Positions 11,735-22,244 of a stretch of DNA of 64,000 nucleotides are shown piece by piece. Origin of the DNA: Guyanagaster necrorhizus. Taxonomy: Eukaryota > Basidiomycota > Agaricomycetes > Agaricales > Physalacriaceae. The stretch lies in the NCBI RefSeq assembly GCF_019112545.1, contig NW_025064914.1:378867-442866 (forward strand), written 5' to 3'. How positions within the stretch are numbered: position 1 is the stretch's first letter; each line of letters starts with the position of its first letter. Below the pieces are notes generated by a model. The model was not told the DNA's origin, searched no databases, and was given only the letters and a program-made list of their open reading frames with translations. A program made the position numbers and the translations under genes.

Positions 11735-14700
11735 GCCCCCCCTTTTACCTCCTCTATCTTGGTTTCCTTGCCGAGTTCTTCATCCTCTTTCTGCAACTCA
11801 GCGATTTGCGCCCGTATGTCTTCGTGGGTTCGCTTCTTCTTTGGGCAGTCTTTGGCCATGTGGCCCTTCAGCCCGCAGTTAAAACACTTCCCTTCTTTCT
11901 TCATTTGATCGATGTCCATTGGCTTCCCGGCACCGGTATAAGTGGTTCCCGTTCCAGTCTTTTGGGTGCCGTAGTTTGCGGTCGTGGGAGTTTCTGATGG
12001 TTTCCCGACAGTTTGCCCCGACTTGTTCGGGGTTGGCGGTGTCGACTTCTTGCCATATTCCTGCAAGGTCGATGCCTCCGCTTTCTGCCTTTGCCTCTCC
12101 TTGTACATTTCGACGATCCTCTCCTTCCATTCGTCGTAGCCTACGGGCATCAGTATTTTGACGCCCATGGCTGAGATCATCATAAGGTACGAGGATGGAA
12201 CTCCCCGCTTGAGGGCTTCTACCATTCTCCTGTCGTTCACGGTATCTTCCCTGATCCCTATGAGTTTAGTGAGCCGTTCCAGCTCGTCAAAGTAATCGGT
12301 GGCCGCTTTATCTCCCATCTTGTACTCCTTGATCTTCTGTTTATGTACTTCTTGAACGGCAGGGTCGATAAATTTGTCGTTCAGCATGCGTTTAAAGACT
12401 GGCCACGAGGGATACCGGTAATGTTCCCTGGTGGTGGATCGGAAGTTCGGGGAGATGAGGATCCACCACGTCTTGGCCTTGTCTTCTAGATAGGAAGTGG
12501 TGAAGGCGACTTTGTTCATGTCGGTCCCAATGTATCCGACGTAGACTTCGAAGTACTGTTCGCAGTCTACCAGGAATCGGTCGATGTCGTCAGAGGCCCC
12601 CTTGAAGGGTCGCGGTTTTCGAAGGAGGTCGGGATGGCATTGTAAGACGTTGGGATTGTACGGGAGTGCTCCCATCGGGTTGGGCCATCCGTCGAATGGT
12701 GGTTGTTTCCATTCCGCAGGTGGTCTGGGGAAGGAGTGCAGGGAATTGTCGTCTGCGATGGGGCTCCCTTTTGGATCGGTTACCCGGACGATTACCCCAT
12801 CCCGTATTGTGAATCCGAGGCAGATCGCCTCGGGGTCGTCCCGAATGGGGTCCTTCCCACTCGATTCTGCTTGATCCGGGGGAGGCTGTCCGCCAAGGAG
12901 TCGACTTCCTTTCTTGGTCCAAGGGTTTTGGGTTTGAGCGGCTTGCCATGCTGGTCGATTTCTTGTTCGGATGAGCCGTGAAGCCGTGCTTCGGATTGAC
13001 GGGTTGTTGTCGGCCCAACTCCGGATAGAGGGGGTGACGTAAATGGCCTGTTTCAGTGGGATGGGGGGGGTACACGGCATTGGTGCCAGTACCCTTGGTT
13101 CGTTGTCAGGCCGATATGGGGGTATTGGCACGAGGGGGTCTTCCGGGTGCCGTCACCCATATTCCCTCCATGTGTATTCCATCGCGGCATACTGTAGAAT
13201 TTTTTCTTTTTCAGTTCCTACCGCATACCTGTACTCAAGTCCTAAGGACGTCGCTTGCCAGCGCGCGTCCTGCCACAAGTAATTCCTCCCCTGCTCATAC
13301 AACTCCTGGTATTCCTTGCTCCTGGCCCTCTCGATTTCTTCTCACAATGCTTCTTCATCTGTGTCTTCTCCTGCTCGTTCCAGCCGTTGCCGATATAGAT
13401 CATCACTGTCCTCGTCGTCCTCCTCGTCGCCCTCATCCCCGCTGTCCCCTTCCATGAGGAGGGAACTGACGGGCGGGTCGTAGATGGACGGTACGAGAGG
13501 ACGAAGGGTCGTCGGGGACCCTTCCGTTGACTTGGGTACTAGGCCCGTCGTCCCCTCGGTCGCTGGTCCGGGCGATGGGAGGGCTTCTGAGCCGACTGTA
13601 ACGCGTCCCTCCGCGCGCTCTCGTCTCCTCCAGTTCTCGGCTATAGCGGCCGAAGAGTCGCTGAAACTCGGGGTTAAGGAATTGTCGAGTGACCCTGCTG
13701 CCCAGGAATCGCTGGAGAGCCCTGTCGGAGACGTGGGCATTGTCAGGTACTCAGAGCCCGTAGGCTCCGAGGACAGAGTCGGCGTCCGAGGAGATGGTGT
13801 CGGTGCGGGCGGGGTATTCAAGGTCGATGGTCTGGGGTTCTCCTGTTCTTCCGCGCCTAATGGCCTCGTCCCAGCTGACAATGCTGGCAGGTCCTGTCCA
13901 TGGATCATCCTCTGAGTCGGGTTCCCTGAAAGGGGATCCGGAGTCGGTGCGGAGCTCGTACTCCCTAGGGGAAGCTGACCCCATTCTTTCGATCTCTTCT
14001 CTCCTTCTCTGTGCTCGTCCTTGTCGGTCATACTCTGCAGCTTCATACCGCTCTCAGGCTTCTTCTCGGATGTAGTCAGCGAGCTCTTCCTGAGTTCGCC
14101 TAATATCCTCCTCTTGCTCTTGGTTCTGCTGCTGCTGTCTGACTGCTTCATCGTAATCAAAGGGGACGTTGAGGTCCCACTCTGGGAATATCCTCTGTAT
14201 GATCCTTCTCGTGGTGGCCCTTCCCCTCTCGCTGGCAGTTCCGGTCTTGGGCTCACTTCCCATGTGGAGGTGTCGATATGGGTCTCCTGCTGCGGAGATG
14301 GCGATGTCCGCGTTGTCGTAGTCGGGATGAATGTCTCTTCCTCGTGGGTTATCGACCCCCAGCCTGCTAACGGACGGGCTGGAGCCAGAATTTGGCTTGG
14401 TGGGGGTTTCGGGGGGGTTCTGGGGGGGGTCAGGACTTTCGCGGGGTCCCGCAGCCATCCGAGCGGCATCAAGGGAGTCCCGAGCACGGTTTCCAACCCC
14501 TGAGGGAACTGGGGAGGTGGAATGTTCGGGGGAGCTGGCCGGAGTGACGTAGTTGGAGACCTCGGCAGGCTCCTGAGCAACGTTCGTCGTCCACGGGTTC
14601 CAGAACCCTGTGAGAGCAGGGTGGCAGTCTCCGATGTGTCGTCGGGGGTGTTTGGGTCCTTCCTCCTCATAAAGGCTCCTCTGATCCGGGTTGCTATTCC

Positions 14701-14763
14701 CGGCTTCTGGTACGGGTCCCCCTTGCGGGAAGAAGGACGTTCTGGCGGAGGGGGGGATGTCAT
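11728..14763 (-). pseudogene. Element B gag; two in-frame TGAs
   Basis: The frame is open from 14763 to the TAG at 11728-11730 except for TGA at 13342-13344 and 13153-13155; both are one change from CGA (Arg). The first third is rich in S, P and T and overlaps the upstream ORF in another frame. An acidic patch (EGDEEDDEDSDD) follows, then the conserved Gag core (about 12900-12050) and a CCHC zinc knuckle CFNCGLKGHMAKDC (about 11890-11849) that binds RNA. Homology with element A in this frame is clear from the acidic patch onward. The true start codon is unclear: the longest clean frame after the last TGA begins with GTG at 13131, but homology extends further upstream. Pol follows in the -1 frame. 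Confidence 0.85.
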
Positions 14764-14965
14764 GGAAGGGGAGATCGGGGGTTACGTTGCGTAGAATTTG
14801 CTGGATGTGTTGGAACGCCTGATAGTGCCTGACTATCCAAGCTGCTACTGACTGTCGTCTGTGGCAAAGGGTGATGATGGCCAAGAGACCGAGTAATGTT
14901 CCGATGATGGAAGCTATTAACTCGAAGAAGTCGTGATTTAGGTCTGCAGTTGTTACTGGCGGCAT
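13751..14965 (-). pseudogene. Element B upstream ORF with membrane segment, overlapping gag; one in-frame TGA
   Basis: The ATG at 14965-14963 opens 303 codons to TGA at 14056-14054. The frame then continues to a second TGA at 13751, with sensible acidic and coiled-coil-like sequence, so the first stop is probably a CGA-to-TGA change. Residues 13-33 form a strong hydrophobic segment (LIASIIGTLLGLLAIITLCH). A P/S-rich linker follows, then a conserved WDLNVPFDYDEAV block with a Q/E-rich helix. Element A has the same protein. Gag lies in the +1 frame and overlaps most of it. Standard Ty3/gypsy elements lack such an ORF. Its role is unknown; it may be a membrane-targeting leader of Gag or an accessory protein. 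Confidence 0.7.
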
Positions 14966-15002
14966 TCGGTTTCTCAGCACAATTGGGCTTGAGAAAGGGA
15001 AG

Positions 15003-15317
15003 NNNNNNNNNNNNNNNNNNNNNNNNNNNNNNNNNNNNNNNNNNNNNNNNNNNNNNNNNNNNNNNNNNNNNNNNNNNNNNNNNNNNNNNNNNNNNNNNNN
15101 NNNNNNNNNNNNNNNNNNNNNNNNNNNNNNNNNNNNNNNNNNNNNNNNNNNNNNNNNNNNNNNNNNNNNNNNNNNNNNNNNNNNNNNNNNNNNNNNNNNN
15201 NNNNNNNNNNNNNNNNNNNNNNNNNNNNNNNNNNNNNNNNNNNNNNNNNNNNNNNNNNNNNNNNNNNNNNNNNNNNNNNNNNNNNNNNNNNNNNNNNNNN
15301 NNNNNNNNNNNNNNNNN
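15003..15317. other. Assembly gap (315 N)
   Basis: The run of N covers the first part of element B's 5' LTR and its leader with the primer-binding site. From the 411-bp partner LTR, the inner edge of this LTR should fall near 15133 if the gap length is correct. Open frames reported across the gap are artefacts. Confidence 0.99.
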
Positions 15318-15543
15318 CTAGTCTTAAATATCATACAGGTGATGCTAATAATATAACTACTAATTGTATCGGTCTGTGTCCATGGTGCCCGTTGTCCTTG
15401 AGCATCGTTGTCATACATAAAAGGGTAATTGTGTATCGTCGAGCGTCGTTGTCTTCAGTCGACGGTGCTTACTAAGCATGTCTCATGCTATGACTAAGCA
15501 TAAATAGGGGTAAAAAGGAAGGAAAGTAGGAAAAATCGTAACA
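15318..15543 (-). repeat. 5' LTR of element B (partial, rest in gap)
   Basis: These 226 bp match 7582-7807 without gaps and end in TAACA before the target duplication GAAAG at 15544-15548. The five mismatches to the other LTR are all CG/CA alternatives, which means little time since insertion and damage restricted to CpG. Confidence 0.95.
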
Positions 15544-15548
15544 GAAAG

Positions 15549-17450
15549 TTTCAAGTGGAAGCAGACTCGAGCCAAGGAGTGGTCGGTGCCATACTTTCCC
15601 AGGAGCAAACTGAGAAGTGGCATCCAGTTGCTTTCCTCTCAAAAGCCCTCATGGTCACTGAGAGGAATTACAAAATTTATGACAAGGAGCTACTGGCAAT
15701 CATGCTCGCCCTAGAAGAATGGTGGCATTACCTGATCGGAGCCACAGAAACCTTTGAAATCTGGACAGACCATCAAAACCTCTGGTACTTCCACCAACCC
15801 TAAAAGCTAAATCGTCGACAGACCTGATGGGTAACAGAACTCAGCCAGTACCAGTACACCCTTCATCACAAGGCAGGAATGGCCAACAAAAAGGCAGATC
15901 TTCTAAGCCTATGAGCGGATCACAACCAGGGGGAAGATGACAATGAAGGGGTCATCCTCCTATGACCAGAACATTTCCGGGCCATGACAATGCCAACGGA
16001 AGAAGAAACACACAAGCACATCAGAAGTGCGACCTGAGACAGCTGTAATTGGGATCAGCACATCATGCCATCCCTCAATCACGAGAAAGGACTAGTCAAA
16101 AGAGATGGGTTGATCCTCTATGATAATCACATCTATGTTCCCTGAGACAAGGGACTCTGTGGAGACCTTATTGCAATGTGCCATGACCATGTGAGTGCTG
16201 GGCATCCTGGAATCGCCAAAACCAAGGAATTGGTCCTACAAGAATATTGGTGGCCGAAGATGGGAACTGACATCACCAATTATGTCTGAGCATGCAAAAT
16301 CTGTCAACAAGGCAAAGCATCAACACAGCCTCATGCTGCACTGCTCCACCCAAATGAAGTCCCAATGTCTCCATGGACCCACATCTCCATAGACATGATC
16401 ACCAGACTACCCGAGTCCAATGGCTATGATGCCATCCTGGTCATCGTTGACCGGTTCTCGAAAGCCATTATCCCCATTGCCTGTTCTACCGAATTAAGCT
16501 CTGAGGGACGGGCCAAAATCCTCCGAGATGAAGTGTATGCCAAATATGGCATGCCACAGGTTGTCATCTCAGATCGCAGACCACAATTTGTGTCCAAATT
16601 CATGACCGACCTATACTACTTACTGTCGATAAAACAGAATGCGTCGACAGCATAGCATCCCCAAACCAATGGACAAACTGAGCAAGTCAACCAGGAGATC
16701 GAGAAATATCTCTGACTCTTCATCAATTATTGACAAGATGACTGGACTGAATGGCTTGCTCTCGCAGCCTTCCAACATAACAACCGAGTACATTCTGCCA
16801 CCAGCAAAACCCCTTTTTTTGTAAACTATGGCCAACACCCTCCAGTCTATCAGACCACCTGACTACACACTTCAACCCCCACCTCAACAGATTTTGCCAC
16901 CACCATGGCAAAAATACACACCAAGACAAAGACGGCACTAGAGAAGGCCGCATCATCAATGAAATCACAATATGATAAACACCGATGCACCGCACATGAA
17001 TATGCCCTGAATGACAAGGTGTGGCTGGATGCTACCCACCTCCACCTACCCCAACCAAAGAAAAAACTGGCTGATAAAAGAGTGGGACCATTTTCTGTCC
17101 TTACCAAAATCAGCCTAAGTGCATACAAATTATGCCTTCCCACTTCTTGGAAGATTCACGATGTCTTCAATGAGTCTTTATTGTCACCATACATTGCCCC
17201 TGTGTTCCCTAACCAGCAATGACCTCCTCCACCTCCTCCAGACCTAATTTATGATGAAGAACATTATGAAATCGATCAGGTCCTAAATCACAAGCTACAA
17301 AAAGTCAAAGCAAAAGAGGGCGGAATGATGACCACCATCGACTACCTTGTCAGTTGGAAGGGATATGGCCCTGAATCCAATGAATGGATAAACGAAAAAT
17401 ATATGACAGTGGACGATGCCATACACGAATATGAACTCTCCCTTAATTGA
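15549..17450 (+). pseudogene. Element A pol, 3' part (RNase H, integrase, chromodomain), decayed
   Basis: The frame resumes right after element B: RNase H (VEADSSQGV; DKELLAIMLALEEW; TDHQNL), the zinc-binding region (about 16190-16310), the integrase core (DMITRLPES ... VVISDRRPQF, from about 16395), and a chromodomain (DYLVSWKGYGPE, about 17340-17380). It ends at TGA 17448-17450. Stops break it at several points, including TGA at 17220-17222. In the integrase core the usual GPQF reads RPQF, and HPQT has become HPNT. All of this is in one frame once the 8,152-bp insertion is removed. Confidence 0.92.
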
Positions 17451-17470
17451 GCCATCGGGATGATGGTCTT

Positions 17471-17483
17471 AAGGGGAGGGTAA
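17471..17483 (+). promoter_or_regulatory. Polypurine tract of element A
   Basis: AAGGGGAGGG followed by TAA sits directly before the 3' LTR, the expected primer site for plus-strand DNA synthesis. Confidence 0.75.
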
Positions 17484-17909
17484 TGTTACAATTCATTAAT
17501 TTCTTTTCTCTAACCACTATGCTTAGTCAGAACATTTTCCCTTTTTGAATAGTGGGAAGGGCTTAGTCATCACAACTAACTCAATCTGATGATGGATGGC
17601 CCAACCACACAATCAACCTATTATATACAACTATGATGCTCAAGGACAATGGACACCATGGACACAGGAGGACACAATAAGTAGGAGTATTATTAGTATG
17701 CACAAAACAGTATTTAAGACCCACAGCTCTCACTGGTATACCCCAGCTTTGAGCTAAAGTTTATACACACTCATTCTCCTCTCAAGTTATATTATACATC
17801 TTGATAACATCATGCAACTGACCAAACAGGAACTCCAACAGAAGGCTTGAACACGAAGCCACATTGGTTTATCACATGTCAGCCTGTCATGTGTTGCTTG
17901 AGCCTAACA
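17484..17909 (+). repeat. 3' LTR of element A
   Basis: This is the partner of 1790-2215, with the same length (426 bp) and the same TGTTACA/TAACA ends, followed by the target duplication ATATC at 17910-17914. The roughly 6 percent difference between LTRs is almost all transitions at former CpG sites. Confidence 0.95.
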
Positions 17910-17914
17910 ATATC

Positions 17915-19046
17915 TGCCATCTAAGACACTGATAATATGCTCACCAAAGCACCACTCACTCCAGCTACATGCATCTTGCTATGTCAGAACATCCATTCAT
18001 ACTCATATTTGCATGCATCCATACCACAGCTGCAGGATGTTCAATCAGTGCACTGAGAAGAAAAAGGGAAAGAAGTTACCTCACAAAGAACAGTGATGTC
18101 CTGAATGTATCTATGCATGTAATTTTGTGAAATACAGTACTACATGCTAAGTACAAAAGTACTACTAAGCATGTGAAGCAAAATAGAGCTAGAGTGCAAT
18201 AAAAGAAAGGCTAACTATGATGGGCTTGAGTGACAATTTGTGAAGTATATGACTTAGCTTCAGGATGATACCAAAGGATCATACTGCAGGAAGTCTCAGT
18301 ACTTGACACTGAATTTATTGATAATAGCATAGAGCTTGTGCACTAAGAATAGAAATCATGTGAAACTATAGATATGATCTTGCACAGGAGAGACTCTGGA
18401 ACCATATTGCTAGGTCCAAGAGAGAATTGATGATGGATAGTGATAGTCTCAGTTGTAGCTACAGACAAGTGGGAATCTATGACGATGTAACACATGATGT
18501 CAGAGAAACTGGACTATGCCTATGCTCTCATGTGCCTCTATTTTCAATCAGGTGATGCTCCTATATCACCATCACCTTGTACAGCATGTGAGAAAAGCAA
18601 AAAGAAAGAGAACCTCATCTTCTGAACCAACTCAGATTCTCTGAAGCATCCTGCAAATGAAACAACCATGTATCATCAGTCCAGTCCAATGAAGAAGCTC
18701 ATATAGTGAAAATATGAGCTCAATGCAATGGTGCAGACAACTGAGATGAATGTTAAGTAAAGTGCTGTTGCACTAGCATTTGACACCTAGATTGGTTATG
18801 TCCTATGCTATGCTGCTGCTGAATGGAGTTACACTTTGAGCAGTGTTGTAACAATGCAAACAGTTTCTGAGCACCCAAAGAGAGACATGAAATATTCCTT
18901 GATGGAAGTGTTAATGAGATACATGGTGTTACTGAATGGATAGAGATGGAAGAAACATTATCTGCTCAGCTGAAAGGCTCTGGCTTTGTGAACAATGCAT
19001 CAGTGAGATTTAAATCATCTTGTAATTTGCAACAACAGCAGCATCA
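17915..19046. other. CpG-depleted stretch, no gene recognised
   Basis: Apart from one half of a dispersed repeat (18411-18532), nothing was recognised. CpG is almost absent, and frames are short and unlike known proteins. Confidence 0.5.
18411..18532 (+). repeat. Dispersed direct repeat, copy 1
   Basis: About 120 bp aligns to 20378-20500 in the same orientation. The shared core includes GATGGATAGTGATAGTCT and TATGCCTATGCTC. Differences are mostly transitions, in keeping with the CpG decay around it. Confidence 0.7.
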
Positions 19047-19500
19047 GCAAAACAGCATGTAGAGACTCTGACCATAATGGCAACATTGACAATGTCTCTC
19101 TGATCAGCTCAACAGACATCTGACTCTGCATGCCCTGCCCCAATCCAAGTGTGCTTCTCTTTTATAGCATCTTCTTTCTATTCTGCCATACACTGTTCAA
19201 CAAATGCCTCCAGCATTGCTTCCTCCAACTCAAACTGTCTATCCTTCAAACCATCATAGTAGTCTGTTTTCTGCTCCTCATTAAGTACAACTTCCTTCCC
19301 ACATTGAAATGCTTTGTTGACTCTCTCAGTATCCTCCTGTATTTCTGCTGAAATCCCTGCATTGGCTTGAGCTCATCTCTCAGTGCTGCACTCACCTTTA
19401 AGTCTATGCTCTGCTGTTATAAGCTTTCAAAGAGCAGCATTATAGCCTTGCTGATATCCAGCCTGCTCCATGTCCCTCAATGTCAAAAAATAGCCATCTT
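19047..19500 (-). pseudogene. CpG-decayed coding relic, C-terminal piece
   Basis: Read on the minus strand from 19500, one frame stays in register for about 150 codons with only TGA or TAG stops at former arginine or glutamine positions. The composition is that of a helical, charged protein: EEDGYF, MEQAGYQQGYNAAL, then a long E/K/Q-rich helix (EIQEDTERVNKAF; EEQKTDYYDGLKDRQF). I do not recognise the family. A related-looking open frame continues beyond the solo LTR at 19521-19971, so the LTR probably inserted into this gene or relic. The protein-like texture across stops is much stronger than in neighbouring DNA. Confidence 0.5.
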
Positions 19501-19520
19501 CCTCTCCTAAACAATATGTG

Positions 19521-19971
19521 TGTTAGGCCCAAGTTGCATATAACTAGTAACACATGATAAATGACTGCTACCTCATGTTTGGGTATAACAATCAAGTTCA
19601 GTGATACCAGCATTATGTGGTCAAGGTGTTTGCAGGTCACTTGAGATGAAGTGGTAAGAATAAACTTTAGCTTGAAGCTGGGATTTTACCAGTGAGAGCG
19701 AGCTCCTTAAATACTGTACAAGACTTGCTAATAATACTACATACTTATTGTGTGTATCTCTGTCTGGTTGCTCATTGTTCTTGAGCATTACTATTGTACA
19801 TAAAAGATTGATTGTGTGTTGCCAGGCAACATTGTTGCATTGAAAGACAATGACAGACTTGGCTAGTTGTGATGACTAAGCCTTGTCCCACAGTCTTAAG
19901 TGCTTTCTTTTAGCACTCTGACTAAGCACAAATAGGGGTTAGTCCAAAAAATAAAAAGGAAAATAATAACA
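19521..19971 (-). repeat. Solo LTR of an element-B-like family
   Basis: This 451-bp unit starts TGTTAGGCCC and ends AATAACA. It is flanked by the exact 5-bp duplication ATGTG (19516-19520 and 19972-19976) and aligns with the element B LTR over most of its length (ATAAACTTTAGC, TTGAGCATTACTATTGTACA, CACAAATAGGGGT). No internal sequence remains, so it is the product of LTR-LTR recombination. It is strongly CpG-decayed and older than B. Confidence 0.93.
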
Positions 19972-19987
19972 ATGTGTGTCTCCAGAA

Positions 19988-20266
19988 TTACATTAGAGCC
20001 TGTTTTAAATCCTCTCTAGCCCTCTGCACATCAAGAAACTCTTGTAAAGCTTGTGAGAATATAAAAAGTGATATCAGTGCTGTATCAGAGCTGATTTCTG
20101 CTGCTGTATCAAGCTGTGGCTGCAGAATCAGATTGGTAGCAGTTATTGAGGTCAGAGACTTCTTCTTCGACTTCTTTTTTTTTGCAGTAGTAGGATCCAC
20201 AGGTAATAGAGGTGTGGATGGAGTCACTTCATTGGTGGTAATCACTATTGTTGTAAAATGTAGAGT
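19988..20266 (-). pseudogene. CpG-decayed coding relic, N-terminal piece
   Basis: The minus-strand frame is open from about 20266 to a TAA at 19988. It has a lysine-rich cluster (KKKKSKKKS) that could be a nuclear localisation signal and a helical tail (EFLDVQRAREDLKQAL). It probably belongs with 19047-19500, separated by the solo LTR and a small frame change. I cannot assign a family; the basic cluster plus coiled helix would fit a DNA-binding or transposon-encoded protein, but that is inference. Confidence 0.4.
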
Positions 20267-20377
20267 TTAAAGAAAAGGTGTAGACTTGAGAGTGAAAGGA
20301 ATACTGAGAAATGACACAAGCAGCTTAGTCTGAAGGCATTGTCAAATCACTCTCTCATCACCATATAGAACTGTATC

Positions 20378-20500
20378 ACTAGATCCAAGAGAGAGAATTG
20401 GCAATGGATAGTGATAGTCTTAGTTGTAGCTATAGACAAGCAGAAATCTATGGCAATATAACATGTGATGTCAGAGGAACTAGACCATGCCTATGCTCCC
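20378..20500 (+). repeat. Dispersed direct repeat, copy 2
   Basis: Aligns to 18411-18532 in the same orientation at roughly 80-85 percent identity by eye. Confidence 0.7.
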
Positions 20501-21629
20501 AAGTCCACATGTGATCTTGTGTAGGACTTCACACAGTATTAATATATGACACATAATCATAGGGTGGATTAATTGATGTGCTCTAGGCTAGAAGTCAGAC
20601 ACATTGCAAGTAAGACAGAATATCTGGACACTCAGCTAGAGAACATAACAATTGTGACTGACTCCAGACATAAGAGATGACCATGAGGGTGGCAGAATAA
20701 TTCCAAAATAAGAAAGTGAAGAGACCTGTGGCTAGGCTCACCAACAGAGCTAACTGATGACAGGTTGCATAGAAGCAGAGAGCACAGTCCTGATCTAGAA
20801 CAGAATATGCATGTCAGACAGCAATATGCACAGGAATAACTTGTGAGGGACTCCAGAACAGAGTCCCACACATTGAAACTACTATATTAGGTTTCTCTTA
20901 GTAAGTACAGCAGTAGACAAGTTTCTGACCCCCCCACAGGTGCAGTGTATTGGATATGAAGATCTTGTGCTCCAGCTCTGGATTCAAGTTTGTAACTTTA
21001 GGCAAGAGAATAAACCATTTATTGAGATTATTAAGAGAGATCTAAGAACTGTGTGAGGCATTGAAAGCTCTACAAGACTCTAGTCCATTTTAATAAGGGG
21101 TTTTGAATTGCACTCTAGCCTGAGAATAAGAGAGCAGTATCTGAAGGGCACTCTTCTGAGTTTTTGAGGTATTTGTGATGCAAGGCACTACAGGTGGCAG
21201 AGATTCAAACCCTTTGGATCTGTGGACAGGGTTTTTTGTATGTTTTTGTATCTCTGGATTACATAGGTTTGAATCCTGTGGGTCTATCATCAGTTTGGAA
21301 ACTTGTTCACAGAGGTTTGAACCCTTTTGTACTTGTGGATGGAATTGTGAAAGGTTTCTGCTTAGGGTGTGAAGCTTTAAGTCATGTTGTATGTTAGAGA
21401 TTTTGAGTTGATCTGAGCAGTGCTTGAGAGTTATTGAGAGTTATGGGAGTGTTTTGAAGTATTGTATTAAGATACAGTATTTTTACCTTAAGATCCAATG
21501 ACACTCATTATCTCTCTTGTTTAGACAAAAGCTTTGAGACTTAGAGAGATCTCAGACTATTGTATGCATGCTATTGCTATTTGCACACAGTGGATCATTG
21601 AAGAGACAATTATATTTGCTATTACTACT
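20501..21629. other. CpG-depleted stretch, no gene recognised
   Basis: No coding signal was recognised. A three-fold weak repeat of a GGTTTGAA-type phrase occurs at 21200-21330 (ATTCAAACCCTTTGGATC, GGTTTGAATCCTGTGGGTC, GGTTTGAACCCTTTTGTAC); it looks like a decayed short tandem repeat. Confidence 0.4.
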
Positions 21630-22100
21630 TGTTATGATTTTTCCTTCTTTTTATCTTTTATTCAAGGGATTAACCCCTATCTTTGCTTAGTCAGAGCACT
21701 TAACCAGCACTTAGGACCATGGGACCAGGCTTACTCAGCACAACAAGCCCAGTCAGTCATTGTCCTTCAATGTGACAGTAACTGCTCAATGATGGATAAT
21801 ACCCTTTTGTAGATAGCTTAATGACACTGGACAAAATGCTTTATAATGTCAGGATGCACAATTAGGTAGTTATATCTATAGAATGGATGACAACTAGTAT
21901 ATAAGTAGCATAGCTCTCACTGTAGTATTCCCAGCTTCGAGCTAAAGTTTTATCTTCCACCATCTTATCTCAAGCCAATCTAAAGGCCTTACAATACAAA
22001 ACCACATAACACAATCAAGTGGACTCTGACATCATTGCCCAAAGTGTGAGACAGTATCAGTTTATCATGTGTTCAGGTCATATGTCATTTGGACTTAACA
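21630..22100 (+). repeat. Solo LTR, plus orientation
   Basis: This 471-bp unit starts TGTTATGATT and ends ACTTAACA, with an exact 5-bp duplication CTACT on both sides (21625-21629 and 22101-22105). It shares CTTCGAGCTAAAGTTT and the TGCTTAGTCAGAGCA block with the other LTRs of the window. It has no internal region and is CpG-decayed. Confidence 0.93.
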
Positions 22101-22244
22101 CTACTCTTATCACATTATAATACCCCAATGAACTAAGAGTGTTGTGTGTGTGTTGGTGTGGGTGTGATCAGTGAATACTACTTTACTGTATCACTTTCTA
22201 GCTTATGCATAGAACAACCTCTTCAATGGGCCCACCTGTTTCAT

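Larger units (their letters stand above)
7397..15543 (-). mobile_element. Element B: younger Ty3/gypsy chromovirus nested in element A
   Basis: Element B lies on the minus strand with ends TGTTAT...TAACA. It is flanked by the 5-bp target duplication GAAAG (7392-7396 and 15544-15548) and lies exactly between the two halves of A's RNase H sequence. The order on the minus strand is 5' LTR (right; partly in an N gap), upstream membrane ORF, gag, pol and 3' LTR (left). It is a close relative of A but keeps its CpG sites and long open frames. Pol is a single frame broken by four TGA codons, and gag by two. At 8,147 bp it would be about full length if the gap size is right. It resembles marY1-type elements of agarics, judged from memory. 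Confidence 0.96.
1790..17909 (+). mobile_element. Element A: full-length decayed Ty3/gypsy chromovirus, split by a nested element
   Basis: Two 426-bp LTRs (1790-2215 and 17484-17909) begin TGTTACA and end TAACA, and are flanked by the 5-bp target duplication ATATC (1785-1789 and 17910-17914). Between them, in plus orientation, lie a short upstream ORF, gag with a zinc knuckle, and pol with protease, reverse transcriptase, RNase H, integrase and chromodomain. This is the order of chromoviruses, the chromodomain branch of Ty3/gypsy. Coding frames carry many stops, mostly TGA where element B has CGA, so A is dead. Element B (7397-15543) is inserted in A's pol. Without B and one copy of its target duplication, A would be about 7.97 kb long. 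Confidence 0.96.

Noticed and set aside
14950..15321. Long open frames running through the N block on both strands
   Set aside because: They are translations of unknown bases; only the flanking real sequence is informative.
1790..17909. Classical Neurospora-type RIP (CpA-directed) as the mutator
   Set aside because: The changes I could compare between copies sit at CpG, not mainly at CpA, so CpG methylation/deamination or a CpG-directed process fits better.
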